64,000 bases of DNA. It comes from Neckera pumila (Eukaryota; Streptophyta; Bryopsida; Hypnales; Neckeraceae). Positions 10,389-22,073 of this stretch are shown here, piece after piece; within the stretch, counting starts at the first letter, position 1; each line of letters begins with the position of its first letter. Both the position numbers and the translations under genes were made by a program. The notes under the pieces were generated by a model. The model had not been told where the DNA came from. It worked only from the letters and a program-made list of their open reading frames with translations, and made no database searches. Location: contig OZ018412.1 of assembly GCA_963969595.1 (NCBI GenBank), forward strand, positions 12,588,501 through 12,652,500, read 5' to 3'.

Positions 10389-13114
10389 ATCTACTGTGAA
10401 GCGGTTGAAAACTTGGCAAATTTGTTGGTGAAGCGCCATGTCTGCCCCTAACCTCAAAGTACGCACATTGCTATCAAAAGGATTCAGGAGCTTCTTACCG
10501 TTGTGGATGAAGTCTTGGTCATGCAACCCAGTTGCTTCTCTAGCCTCATTCACTGCTGAAGTCAGAACCCAATCTTTCCAATCCACACTTAACCCCATTC
10601 CATCTGAATTTCAGTAATATAAGAGCATTAACTGTCGCCTCCTTGAATCCCCATCACTAGCGTGCCCAAGAATAGGCTCAACCGCACCATAACAATGTTT
10701 CAACCACAAGACATCAATTTTCCCCCACTGTGCCTTAACCCAACTAGAATCAAAACAGCCGCAAATGCAACAAGAAACCAGGACTAAACAAGGTAATTTC
10801 TCATGCAGCGGGTTCACAACAATCACTCTTGCAAAACCACCCACCTTATCTAGCCTAAAAGAATCCACAAGTTTGTTGTACCTGAGCTCACCATTGCCGA
10901 CTGTGGGCTTATAATCGATAATGCACTTGTGATTATCTACCGGTCCACAGAACCCAGCCAAAGTGTCCGACTTGGCCTCCCAAGAAACCCGACTTCTAAC
11001 CTTTGTTTCATCTTCAGCAAGTACGACCGGAATGGGGCCAATGATGCCATGAGCAACTTTGGCATCAATATAAATGCTGGCCACTGATTTAAAGATTTCA
11101 ACGTGCTCACCAGATATAAATATGACTCCCTTTCTACTCTCCTTGCAAATATTGTCAAAACTAGGTCCAACAAAATTGAGGGCAAATAAATCACACAAAC
11201 GACGTTCCCCATAAATCCTCATAGCTTGTGAAAAACCTTTTGTGTTTTCACTGTAGCAATTCCCAGAATCCTTCCTATTTAGGTTAGCTGCATGAAGTCA
11301 TCCTTCATGAAGTCCCACAATCCATCCTTTCCCCCAAATGCTCTAATCCTATGTGCACTTATGATGTTATTGCAGAATTTTATGAGATTATTGTCTAAAG
11401 AAGCATTCATTGCAGACTCATGCATTGTTGGCTTTTTTACCTTTAATTGAACAATCTGAGTTCTAGCGTTCCACCAATTTAGCTTCATAAACCTGAATTT
11501 CTTAGACAAATTCCTAGTGTGTTTAGACATCTCAAGTGTCTGCAAGTAGCCTAATCGTCTGCCTCCCAAAGTGCTACGGTGCACCCTTTTAAGCAATGCA
11601 CGGTCCTCTCTTCTAACTCGCAATCTAAAATCATTTAGAAGTGGAATGAGCGCATAGTTAGGGCAGGCGAGATTTGGGAAGTGCTTTGCAGTCACAAATA
11701 GGCGATTACATCTAATATGGTGGAATGCACCCTTCATGTTTTTAGTTTTCCCTCTCACGTCCACTGCAACACTAAGGTGGGGTTCCGAATACCACTCAGC
11801 ACCGTAGTGAGGACTGTCAAGCAAGGCATTCACCAAATAAGAATTCCTACCATATTTAACAACCGGACCCCTAAACCTGTAGCACAGGAGATTCACAGAC
11901 AAGTCATGTTGCACATTTGTGGACATACCTTCCAAACCAAATGATGAAGCCTGCTTGAACCACAAGTGAAGGTCACACTGGTTGGAATGAGAACTTGTTG
12001 CCAAAGACTTGTTGGGCTGTCCTGGGCGCCTCGTTCTTGCTGGTTCCGTCGCCTGTTGATCTGCATCCTCCACTGGCTTTTGGTGTTTGAAGCCAGCCAA
12101 ATTATTTCTACGATTTACCTCCAATGTCTGCCTAGGTGGGCAGAGTACCATTAGCTCCTTGCAGTATTGGCATTTTACCTTAAACCAATAAGATCTAGTA
12201 TCCAGTGCTGTCAAATTTTCCAACACCGTGAATTTTTTGTGACCTTCTAGGAGCGTTGCATTGATCGTGTTCACGATCTCAACGCCCTCCGCAATGAAGT
12301 GCTGGTGATCCTCAAGAGTTACGATAACTGGCCTCCCATTTTGGGCCGTAGATTGCGGGTGATCATCAAAGTTCACATTCTTCGCGGCATAGTAGTTTCT
12401 CACATGCTGAGTGCTCACAATGTGTGATTTCTTGAAATTATTGAACAAGTTGTCAAGTTGGGATTTAGAATGCTCCTTGCCCCCCCTCCCGCAATCCTTT
12501 TTGCACTCCACGCACCACAATTTGACAACTCCGCTGCCATTCAGGTCAAATGTCTTGAGCCACCAGTCGTTGTCATCCATGGCAAGGCATTTCAATTCCG
12601 ACCTCAATTTCTTTGCCCGCTCCAAATACCTGTCCATCACATGATTTGGTCAAAGTTGTGATTTCATCGGATTATTGTCTATTTCATCTTCTGTGCTTCC
12701 GCTCACCCTAGATGAGCCAATTGCATGAAGGTTTGGATCCTCTTCTTGGACTTTGACTTTGGGAAAATGCAGTTCATCTTCCATGGCAGCGTCGACCTCC
12801 ACAGTGGGGAGATTCACGCATCCATCAGCAAGCCTTCGTCGCTTCTTTGCATCAACTTCACCTTCTACCAACCGAATGACATGCACTTCTTTGCAGAACC
12901 CATTTAGTTGCTCCAATTTCTTCTTGACACAACGTTTGTCCTCAGCGTTCCAAAAATCAAACGGCCATTCTAAAATGTCATTGGCTTCAAAGATAAACCT
13001 CAGCACCTCCAACATCACAGCACTTCCAACATCCACTTTTCCAAAGTATTCGGGATCCACGAACTTGTCCTCCAATGTCCACAAGGTGATTCTCTCGAGA
13101 ATAGTAACAGCCAT
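10389..13114 (-). pseudogene. Transposase-like pseudogene, N-terminal half
   Basis: The ATG at 13114 starts MAVTILERITLW. The frame runs to a TGA at 12650-12652 and continues in the same frame from 12640 (MDRYLERAKKL). Next comes a possible BED-like zinc-finger region (WCVECKKD, then HIVSTQH) and a second CxxC (KCQYCKEL). The frame slips by one base near 11279. It resumes as KGFSQAMRIYGERRLCDLF, then VVLAEDETKVRSRVSWEAK with AGFCG, and GHASDGDSRRR, all typical of RNase-H-fold transposases: a D-E-T-K strand and a later S-D-G strand. DETKV...GF recalls P-element/THAP9 proteins, but the assignment is tentative. A TGA at 10611-10613 and the insertion at 10388 complete the damage. It is very likely a dead autonomous DNA transposon. 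Confidence 0.6.
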
Positions 13115-14010
13115 TAGTCTGTGCGGTAGTTTGGAAAATCCTAAATCCTAAACCTAGTAATCGAACCTCTATGTTGTCACAAGCCCTAATATGTGACTTT
13201 TAGCAAGAATACCTGAACTCTAAACAAGAAACCCTAAATCTATAGCACAAATATCTAAACCCTTAGCACAAATACCTAAACCCTGAAGAATACCTGAAAT
13301 GTGAATCCTAAGCAGGAAACCTTGAAGATTGCACTAAACCACTTGTTGTGAACACGATCTCTCAAATTTCCCCACCCTAACCACACGCACCATAAGCAGC
13401 CTAAGTATAACCACACGCGCCATGAGCAGCGACCCTAAACCTCACATTTGCTTGCATTAAAACTTCAGATACATCTTCTTGCATTCTGCACCCTCTTGCA
13501 ATAGTCCTTGGAGCATCTGCAAACTGAAACTTAGGAAGAATCCATTGTAGCAAGCCAAATTCTGAACCCTAAGTCATTGGAAACGGGAATGAAGGCCTCA
13601 TCACACTAAAGTCATCCACTTGAAGTTCATCTGTACGTGCATCTAAGACTCTTCATCCACTGCATTGACATCACTTGTCTCTACAGCGCATAGAATCCAG
13701 AGTCTTGGATTCCTAAACCCAAACTTAGTACTCTTAGTACACTTCTAAAAATTCAGATTTTGGGGGGGCTTTTAGATAAGGCTACTTTAGAAAAAAAAAA
13801 TTAGGTGAAGGTGTGTATTATCCCCTACCCTTCATTATTTATAATTTGAAATATACCATTTTAGTGATGCTAATGTACTTCTAAAAATTGTCGAAAATTT
13901 AGGACAAGGTCATTAAAAAAACCACCCTTCATTAGTTTGATCCTCATTTCTAAAAAAATTGGGAGTGCCCCCCCCGAGTGACAAGCCCAAAGTTTTCTTG
14001 ACGGATTTTA
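13115..14010. other. AAACCCTAA-rich leader and AT-rich DNA
   Basis: The 13130-13450 stretch is dense in AAACCCTAA, CCTAAATCC and similar phrases, common in plant 5' leaders and promoters. It lies directly upstream of the minus-strand ATG at 13114, so it is probably the leader or promoter of the dead transposase. From 13745 on it is AT-rich with C- and G-runs. No gene is seen. Confidence 0.45.
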
Positions 14011-14245
14011 CATTAGAAAAAAATTCAGCCCTTTACAGGACTGTCCAAAGTTGACATGCCATGCTATTCTTTGCATGGCTTGTCAACTTTGAAATTTCTC
14101 TTGGTGAGTCTCTAACTGCTCGCCGGAGCAGTCCAGTCTCGCAAAAAAAAAAAAAAAATTTAATTTTTTTAAATTTTTTTTTTTTTAATTTAAATTTAAA
14201 TTTTTTCTTTTTCTTTCTTTTTTTTTTTTTTTCTAGATTTCATTT
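14011..14245. mobile_element. MITE family M1, left half (copy b)
   Basis: It starts CATTAGAAAAAAATTCAGCCC and contains the paired GTTGACATGCCATGC and GCATGGCTTGTCAAC segments and the AACTGCTCGCCGG...AGTC block seen in copy d. It then runs into long A/T homopolymers and stops matching. The missing right half may be copy c at 15800, which would make 14246-15799 an insertion; that is inference. Confidence 0.55.
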
Positions 14246-15799
14246 CCAAGTATATGGCAGGAGACTTTTGCTTGGAAAAATAATTCTAGAACACATCAAC
14301 CGACTTTGTTAGAGGAAAAATAAGATGATATAATAGAGATTTATGTCTATGATTGTAGGATTCCTATATCCTATAGGCATAAATACTTGTAGATAACCTG
14401 ATTTACGCCAAATAATATCCCACTCTCCCACCCATATCAAATATAAATTCCATCTCATGGATGCATTTATAATCTATTTACATTTTTTTCAATCGTTGGA
14501 ACTTGGCAAATAGTTGCCTTCAACCAACTCAGGGAGATACAAAAATTTCGTTTGTTGGTGTATAGCAAATATTAGCCTTCAATCAACTCTGAGATATATT
14601 GGACGGTGATTTATTGCATTAAATGTACTTTGATTATGTGCAAATCATCCAAGATTAAGGGATCATACCTGTTACTAAATGATTATGGTTCTAATCACCA
14701 TGTAGTTGAACTGGTATGTAAAAATCAAAGATATACTAGAGCTAATGGCTACAAAATTAATAGAAAATGGCGCTTCCTTTATTGCCCCAACGCTAACTAA
14801 AAGTACCTGTGCAAGCTGGCCAATGACATCAGATCACTGTGCAGCCCTTTTGGGCAATAACAACAAGCTTATTGCATCTAGAGTGAGGAGACAAGGAAAC
14901 TCTTGTTCCGGTTGAAAGATCCAAGTTGAACTGGCTTTCTATTTTTTGCCTTTACCTTTGTGTTAGCTTGTTGCTGAATAATGTGAAGTACTTGCTACTG
15001 CCCTTAACTGCTGTGTGGCTTGAAAGATCAAGGTTTTTGTTTGCAAAACTGCTGTTTCACGTCCAAGATTTGCATCAATTGAAAAATTGTTGTGGAATAA
15101 ATATGGCATCTTCACAGTCTACGGCTGTTCTTTCTCAGGTTTCAATTTATTGAGGTTTATTGCATATGTATTTTTGTATCTAGGATTGTCTGTGTGAAAG
15201 AAATAACAAGGGTCTGTGAGTTGTAGACACCTGCTGTATCCTCACTAACACACAATTCGTTGTTTTGTTCTTGGGATAGGCACAGGTGAGGCCCACAACC
15301 TTGAGGAGTATTTTGGATACTTTACGAACACTTTATTCGTCTTGATAATTCCTATTTGTTCCTCTTGATAGAAAAACGTATGGTTTGCAAAGTTTACATG
15401 TTGCCTTGGTGGTTCTTAACATTGTTGTAAAAACTATCTTTGTACTTTGACTCTTGAAAAAAATACATGCTGTGATCACTTTGGCTCCCATTGCAAATAC
15501 AATTAAAGGATACTGACTAGTTATAAAACTCATTTCTTTGCCTTGACAAGATAATGACCGAGGGTACCAGTATGGCTCAATATATGAAGATGAGTGGTTG
15601 ATCTGAATTTAGTGAAGCTTGATCTAAAATTAGTGATGCTTGCTTTGAGAATAGTGCTGCATGATCTGAGAATAGTATTGCAAGACAAACACTAGCTGTG
15701 CCATATTCTCATAATAAGATAAGTCCATGTAAAGAAAGTTTCTTGGACATGAATTGGATTAGATGAGTTCCCAATAATGTGGGATGTTCCAAAAAAGAG
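14246..15799. other. AT-rich DNA, possible insertion between M1 halves
   Basis: No coding sequence is supported. Short open frames (64-75 codons) lack motifs. No terminal repeats were seen at its ends. If copies b and c are one element, this segment inserted into it. Confidence 0.4.
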
Positions 15800-15980
15800 G
15801 GTTTTTTTTTTTTTTTTAATAATTTTTTATTCAAAATTTTGGGTTCCTGCGCCACTGCTGCTGCAGTTTCAAAAAGGCGGAAATAGGGGAAAAACGATTT
15901 TTTGAGCAAAATAAAAGCAAATTTCAGGGTATCTCAGAAGGCTATGGAGCAGCCTTCCGGAGTCCTGAAATTTCCTCAAA
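15800..15980. mobile_element. MITE family M1, right half (copy c)
   Basis: It carries the right-half blocks of the family: GGGTTCCTGCGCCACTGCTG, then GGAAATAGGGG, then the CAAATTTCAGGGTATCT and GGAGCAGCCTTCCGGAG blocks, ending TGAAATTTCCTCAAATGG. The left half is absent next to it. Confidence 0.6.
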
Positions 15981-15982
15981 TG

Positions 15983-16085
15983 GTAGATGTCCAATGCAAC
16001 AAATCCATGTTTTTATGTCAACATTGATCCTATATTGGATGTTTTTGTTGACAAAAAACGTAGGTTTGTTGCATTGGACGTCTAC
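15983..16085. repeat. Hairpin-forming inverted repeat
   Basis: The left arm GGTAGATGTCCAATGCAACA (on to about 16023) pairs with the right arm ending TTGTTGCATTGGACGTCTAC, about 40 bp each with several mismatches and a ~20-bp loop. A related phrase (CCCATGTTTTTATGTCAACA) recurs near 18205, so it is probably part of a dispersed repeat. Confidence 0.6.
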
Positions 16086-16299
16086 TAAAATCCGTCAAGC
16101 AAAATCAGGGTTCATCACGTAAAACATGGGTTTTTTTATAGTGAAATGGACAATTTTATTTTTTCATGATTTGTCAAAAGATGGACAATTCCTTCAAATG
16201 TCTTGAAACTTCACCACAATGTAATGTAAATCAACTACTTAAATACTCATGTACCAACTTAAACCTTAATCTAAGATACTATCTTACATTAAATGAGAT

Positions 16300-16566
16300 T
16301 CGGGGGTCTTGGAGGGCTGCGAGTTCCCTTGCTGTCTGCTACGTTCGTAGACTGCGGGAACGCTCCAGCAGCAGCTAGCTGACGTGGCACAGCGACTGCC
16401 ACGTCATTTTTAAAAATAAAAATAAAAATAAAAAAATTTGCTTAAAATGATATTTTGGTAATTTTTTTTTTATTATTTGAAAAAAAAAATTCTGACACCC
16501 CCATACCGGCGTTCACTGAATCTGGGCAGATTAGGGAACGGGCCTTAAACGGCCCTCCAAGACTTT
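16300..16566. mobile_element. Small MITE with GTCTTGGAGGGC ends
   Basis: GGGGTCTTGGAGGGC at about 16303 is mirrored by GCCCTCCAAGACTTT ending near 16566, giving about 12-bp inverted ends on a ~265-bp body. Inside lies a local palindrome CAGCAGCAGCTAGCTG and the pair GACGTGGCA/TGCCACGTC. No target duplication was resolved and there is no coding. Confidence 0.5.
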
Positions 16567-19175
16567 CAAATACCATCTAATGACTTTGGTAGATGTTTCC
16601 CTAATACTGACTTTTAACCCTTTCTACAATAATTAACATAGAAACTACCATACCTAGCTTTTATTAGCATAAAAGATAGAAAGTCTCTCCAAATGACTTG
16701 AAACTTCACCAAAATGTAGACCAACTACTCAAATACTCACATGTTAATTTAAATCTTAATCTAAAATATTTTCCAACTTTGGTGGACAATTTTCTACTAT
16801 TGACTTTTAAATTGTTGTTTCTACTTCACAACTTCTCTTCTAGTTGCTATTTCGTCCATATTTAATTGATAAAAAGTCCAAATCTTGTAAATTTTTTACA
16901 AATAGCTAATGAAAAAGTAAACCACGTATTTACTCAAATTTATAATCATGTAATGAAAAATCTTGAGACATTTGCTTCCAAATGCTGTTGTCTTAGGTTT
17001 AATTCTAGATACTAGATTCTACTTCAACACTTCACAAATACAGATTCATAAAAGATAATGCTTCCAAATTTTTTGTGACAATAGTACATCTTAATAAAAA
17101 TAAGTCCTAAAAATTTAAACTCAAATGGAAATATCAATGGTACACAATAGCCAAAAAATCAAATGTCAAATATTGCCTTCTTTATAAATAACGGAAGTCC
17201 CCTAATAGTCTGCACAAAATGCCATCCTTTCCTTCACTATTGCCTACTTCTTTCTATGATCCAAAAAAGAACATGGATAAGTCTACACTTCTAAGTAGCT
17301 TCAAATAAACCCTAATCCTTAGCAACTAGTTGCCACCTAATCCTAATTTTTCACTAATTCTATCCACCAATGCATTCACCCAACAAATCACTAGTCCACA
17401 TCCAAGTAACCAAATAGAATATGGATATTACTAATACAATCTAAACAACACCTACTACTACTGACATTTGAACTTGAACAAAGATAAATATCTATTTAAA
17501 ATAATAAGGGCCCACATCAATAATGTAGGGGTTAATACAAATCTATTGTATTTTTAGCAAAAAATGAAAAAATTAGTCACTTTGGAATTAAGATGTTTGG
17601 ATAGAAAGAAAGGTCAAAATAGAAATTGTAAATATAAAATATAGCTATAAGATATAATTCTAACTTTATGTAGATTATATACAAAAAAATTTGCACTTAA
17701 ATTCTTTGCTGTTTGAGATATCTATGTAATCAAAGTACAAAGTGTTTTTTTTCCCAATACAAGCTTGTAGGGTATCTCAAGTTCTAAATTCAACAAAAAT
17801 TAGTGTATCCTTTTAGATGGTTTTGTAGTTGGTAAGTACCTAAATGCACCATTTGAACATACATCCTCATTTCCTACATTTCCTACATCTATATATGTTT
17901 TTTTGCTAGAAAACAATTTTAGAACATCTACCAAATTTTTTTTAAATCTCATGTAATTTCTATATATGGTAACTAAAAGATGAATCATTTGGTGCAATGA
18001 AATTGACATTGCCAATTAGAATATGATTTTTTGGAAGTTGTTTGATTACATTATTAATGAATAGTATTGCAAAGTCTTTCATTATGGTATCATTGACCTT
18101 TTTAAAGAAAAAGATGCTTACACTATAAGAAACACGTGTTTTTTAGGATGTTTTCACTATTTTTTGGAATGCATTTTTGTGTGCATTGAGTAAAACAACC
18201 CATGTTTTTATGTCAACAATGATGTTTGATAAAACATCTTGAGATTTAAGATTCTATTCAAGACTTTGTGCAAGGGTGTCTAGTACAATCTTGACTTTCT
18301 GTAGTGTTGAGGGCTCTTGGAAATGAGCCTAAAGAACACTAGATCTTGGAGAAAAAATCACATTAGAAATTCATTTAAAAAAATTGTAGAGTAGATTTTG
18401 AGAAGTTGTAAATTGAGGCCCTTTAATCTCATAACTTTTTTGTGACCAACGTTTCAAATTTGACATGTGATAAGAAGGTTGATAAACTTCAAAATACTTT
18501 TGCAATTTAACACCCTCATGATTAAACATTATAATCATTCAATCCATAAGTGATATTGTTGTGTTTTCTTTTCTTATGTGATCTCTAACATGTCTAGTTT
18601 GAATTTGTACGGTTGCAGTTCAAAAAAAATTGATACAAGTTATCAAAATGTTGGTTTTCTGTTCAATGTAGAAAAAAATCCTAGAAGCTCAAAAAAGACC
18701 TTGGACATTTAAGGATTAAACATATGATTTCATCTCTGAAAAATAAATACGGAGTAAAATTTTTTTTCATTCATATCTGGTTGCAAAATGGCAGCAAGCA
18801 GAGAGATGGAAACTGAGGCCTGAAATCATGGGTGCCAGTGGTCATGGTACCCGTCCTTCTGGGGTTAAAGTGGTCAATCTCTCATCCAAAGTCATGCATC
18901 CAAAAGTCAGTCAGCCAGAGAAGTCAGACTGAACCTCCCGTCGCTTCCGGGGCGGGCAGCTCAGCAGGAGCTTCAGCGTTGCGGACCCACGAAAAAGAAA
19001 CCCAAGCGCTTCGGTCTTCCACGCACCCTATCCCGTTCTCCTCCCTCAATAACGTTGAATTGACATTCATAAAACTGTTTTATAATTCAACAGTACTCCA
19101 TATGTCAACTCGGAGACTGAGCTTGAGATACCGTGTCTGCACCCGGTCCCAAACCTCGTGCCTAGCTCCTTCGAT
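16567..19175. other. AT-rich intergenic DNA
   Basis: Very AT-rich to about 18800, with a repeated phrase TGACTTGAAACTTCACCA at about 16695 that also appears near 16200. GC rises from 18830, upstream of the GDSL gene. A 156-codon open frame at 18832-19302 lies in that promoter-proximal DNA. It is serine-rich without motifs and overlaps the TATA region, so I do not call it a gene. Confidence 0.45.
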
Positions 19176-19247
19176 TGATATAAATGGACTGCACTCGCAC
19201 TTCAATCTCATTCAGCTTCGCAACTTTCTGCTCCAACACTCGAGCTC

Positions 19248-19254
19248 TATATAT
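19248..19254 (+). promoter_or_regulatory. Likely TATA box of the GDSL gene
   Basis: TATATAT in the context GAGCTCTATATATCACTGC lies about 180 bp upstream of the ATG at 19433, which would give a leader of about 150 bp. Alternatives are GATATAAATGG at about 19178 and TTATATATC at about 19317. Confidence 0.45.
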
Positions 19255-19432
19255 CACTGCGGACGGACAAACTGCGGCTCCACCAGATCGATCGGCAGCT
19301 AGGGGACTCTAGGTACTTATATATCTGGACGACTTCTCGGGAACTGAACAAGTTATTGGAATCGAATCGAGAGCTTGCTTGGCTAGCGGGTGGATTAAGA
19401 ATTTAGCTTCGGGGCTGGCGACGACGTCAAGA

Positions 19433-20959
19433 ATGGCGTCCACTTCGAGACTGGGGATGCTCTGCTGGGGTGTCCTCGTTGCTGCTTGCTTACTGCAATC
19501 GATGCACGTGGTTTCGGCCAAAGAGGTCTTGCCCGAGTGCAAGTTCCCGGCGGTGTATGCGTTCGGGGACTCGCTGACCGACACCGGAAACTCCATCGCG
19601 GCCTTCCCCGACCAGTTCGCCCACGCCGAGCTCGACCCCCATGGCAATCTGTTTCCGGGCCATGCCGCGGATCGATACACCGACGGCAAATTGTTGCTCG
19701 ACTTCCTTGGTACGTACGAACGCGGCTCACTCAAATTCAATCCTGCAACCCTCAAGTTCGACCTAATCCAGCAATCAATTAATAAAACACACTGGCATGG
19801 AAGCCAGCTAGCACCACCAACTAAAACTTTCTAGATTCAGTGTGATTACAGTCTGTACGTCGTCAAGACGTGATAATATAGAGAACTGAGTTGCCCCGAG
19901 ATTAATTCATCAATAGTTTGTTCTAGACAGTGTACTGATTGGATTTGCCGTTGGCTCTGTTGAATGGCAGCTTTCGGAGTGCGCCTGCGACCCATCTACC
20001 CCGTGCTGCGAGGCACCGGCGCCGACTTCACGTTCGGCACCAACTTCGCGGCGTATGGCGCGCCTGCGCGGACCGTGAAGGTGTGGCGCAAAGACTCGGG
20101 ATTCAACAGCCCATTCTCACTGGACGTGCAGCAGCAGTGGTACGAGCGCTACAAAGTGCGCGTGTGGTTCTACGAGAGCCCCATCTTCCACTCGCCTGGG
20201 CTCTACCAGAGCCTGCCCAAGCTGGCGACCGTGAGCGAGTCGCTGTTCCTGGTGTGGTCCGGCTACCAAGACTACTTCTCCAGCCTGTACGACAAGACGC
20301 TCACGCCGCGCCAGACGCTGTACATTGTGCCCCAGGTGGTGGAAGCCATCGAAACGCACATCAAGGCGCTGCTAACGCCCGTGCTGTACACGCCCCCTGC
20401 GACGCCCACGCTGCAGATGCCCACGGCCCGCACCATTCTGGTGGTGAACCTGCCTCCGTTGGGCTGCATGCCCGCCATGCTGTCAATGTATGGAGGGCCG
20501 CATGCCAAGTACGACAGCCATGGCTGCCTGAGCGACCTGAACAAAATCACGCGCCACCACAACCAGCTGCTGGGCGAGAAGATGGAGGAGCTGCGGGCCA
20601 AGTACCCGCACGCGCAACTGGTGTACGGCGACGCTCACGGTGTTTACACGGACATCCTGAAAGAGCCGAAGAAGTACAACGTGACGGCGCCGCTGAAGGC
20701 TTGCTGCGGCGCGGGCGGCGCGTACAACTTCAACAAGGAGGTGACTTGCGGTCACTCGGGCATGGTGGAGAATCAGTTCGTGAATTTGACTTCGTCGTAC
20801 TGCAAGGATCCCGCGGCGCATCTGAGCTGGGACGGCATCCACACGTCCAACACGTTCAACAAGGCCGCCGTGACGGCTTTCTTGCTGGGCGAGCACATCA
20901 CCCCCAAGGGCGGGCTCAACTGCTCCCCCGACTTCTCCAACTGGGATATCCACCAGTAA
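19433..20959 (+). CDS. GDSL-type esterase/lipase, secreted, two exons
   Basis: Exon 1 is 19433-19709 and exon 2 is 19971-20959. The 261-bp intron has a GTACGT donor and GAATGGCAG acceptor and splits a codon in phase 1. The product is 421 aa, in the upper range for plant GDSL esterases. Residues 1-29 form a signal peptide (hydrophobic core, VVSA then KEV), so it is probably secreted to the cell wall. Block I is AFGDSLTDTGN with the nucleophile Ser47. Block II NFAAYGA is near 117-123. Block V WDGIH supplies Asp380 and His383. Block III, normally GxND, reads SGYQD near 189-193: the oxyanion-hole Asn is replaced by Gln. The substrate cannot be told from sequence. The gene is much richer in GC than its surroundings. 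A longer start upstream would need a non-ATG codon, so the ATG at 19433 was chosen. Confidence 0.88.
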
Positions 20960-21099
20960 TTATTTCAGTCGAGAGGGGGCACCCGTGGCCATTTATAGTG
21001 TGGTCGCTCCGATCCCATTCCTTACAATAATCGAGCAGCTTGAGTTGTAGAGTAGTGCTTTCATCGTTAGTGATTCAACATTATTGTTGAGATTGATCT
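20960..21099 (+). other. Probable 3' untranslated region of the GDSL gene
   Basis: AT content rises again after the TAA stop at 20957-20959. No clear AATAAA was found; TTACAATAATCG near 21023 is the closest. The repeat A homology starts just downstream. Confidence 0.35.
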
Positions 21100-21731
21100 C
21101 AACGAGGCATTCTTATTCATGACGAAATTCGTCAGAATCAAAATTCATTGATAATTTCGTGGATCCTGAAGTTGGGTTCACTTTAATTTGCAATTTGCGT
21201 AATCATCTGCTCAGTCATTCCAGTGTAAAATTTCTCGATCACTGAATCATTGAGCAAGGTGGCTGTCACGGATTGTATTGGTGGTCAAAGACATGAGCAC
21301 ATGCACAATTCACTTCCAAGGGATACCCCGAGTCACTGCGACGTGATTGATAAGTACAATTGAGCACCTCATTTGGGCCTGTTAATACTTCCAACTGAAA
21401 GGGTGGTTTGCACAAATTCCGAGCCTGCCCAGATTCTCACCTTTATTTGTCACTTGGAGTGGCTGAAGGCACTGCGGCCAAAATCATTCAATTGAAGTAA
21501 GTCAGAGCGCCGAAATTGCGACATTCAAATTTTGCAGGAAGCGTTAAATACGAGGACTGGTGTAGATCTAAGTGTCCAGACGGGCGGTCAAGTCCGTGTC
21601 TCAATTTCGTGAATTTCTGCCAATTTCAAGAATTTGACGTTAGCTAGATCTGAGATTGCAAGACAAAGGGTTTCCATGGCTATGATTACCCACTCCAAAT
21701 TGCTGTTGGTCTTCAGTACAGACCCCGAATG
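21100..21731. repeat. Low-copy repeat A, left part
   Basis: It matches 30200-30790 (copy B) in the same orientation through many blocks, such as GGATCCTGAAGTTGGGTTCA, CACTGCGACGTGA and GTAGATCTAAGTGTC. It is cut at 21731 by the copia element and resumes at 26727. No coding sequence is evident. Confidence 0.8.
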
Positions 21732-21916
21732 TGTTAGATATAGTGAAAGTACTCTACAGTATTTGTATTAGTTCATTATTTAGATTGAATAGGTGTGACT
21801 CTTCACCTTTCCTTCTCTAGACTCTTTATTAAGAGTCTCTGAACTTACTGATATTTTTCAATGAATATACAAAACATTCAACATGTAAATGTTGCTCTCG
21901 ATGTCTATTTCCAACA
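21732..21916 (+). repeat. 5' LTR of the copia element
   Basis: 185 bp, TG...CA bounded. It contains GACTCTTTATTAAGAGTCTC, an inverted-repeat motif (GACTCTT/AAGAGTC), and a TATTTTTCAATGAATATAC segment. Confidence 0.95.
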
Positions 21917-21928
21917 TGGTATCAGAGC
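21917..21928 (+). other. Primer-binding site (initiator Met tRNA)
   Basis: TGGTATCAGAGC directly follows the 5' LTR. It is the standard plant copia site complementary to the 3' end of initiator methionine tRNA. Confidence 0.9.
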
Positions 21929-22073
21929 GTGATTCATCATCTTGGAAGAGAAGACTCTTCCAATTCTATCTTGAAGATAACTTACACAAATTGATTATTC
22001 AACTTAATGATTGGATAATTACAATTTTAACTATAATCATAAATCATTTCATAATCAATTAATTATTATAAAT

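Noticed and set aside
18832..19302. 156-codon open frame upstream of the GDSL gene
   Set aside because: It overlaps the TATA and leader region and has no domain or splice support.
19379..19432. Earlier start for the GDSL gene
   Set aside because: The extension would begin at TTG, not ATG. The ATG at 19433 gives a clean signal peptide.
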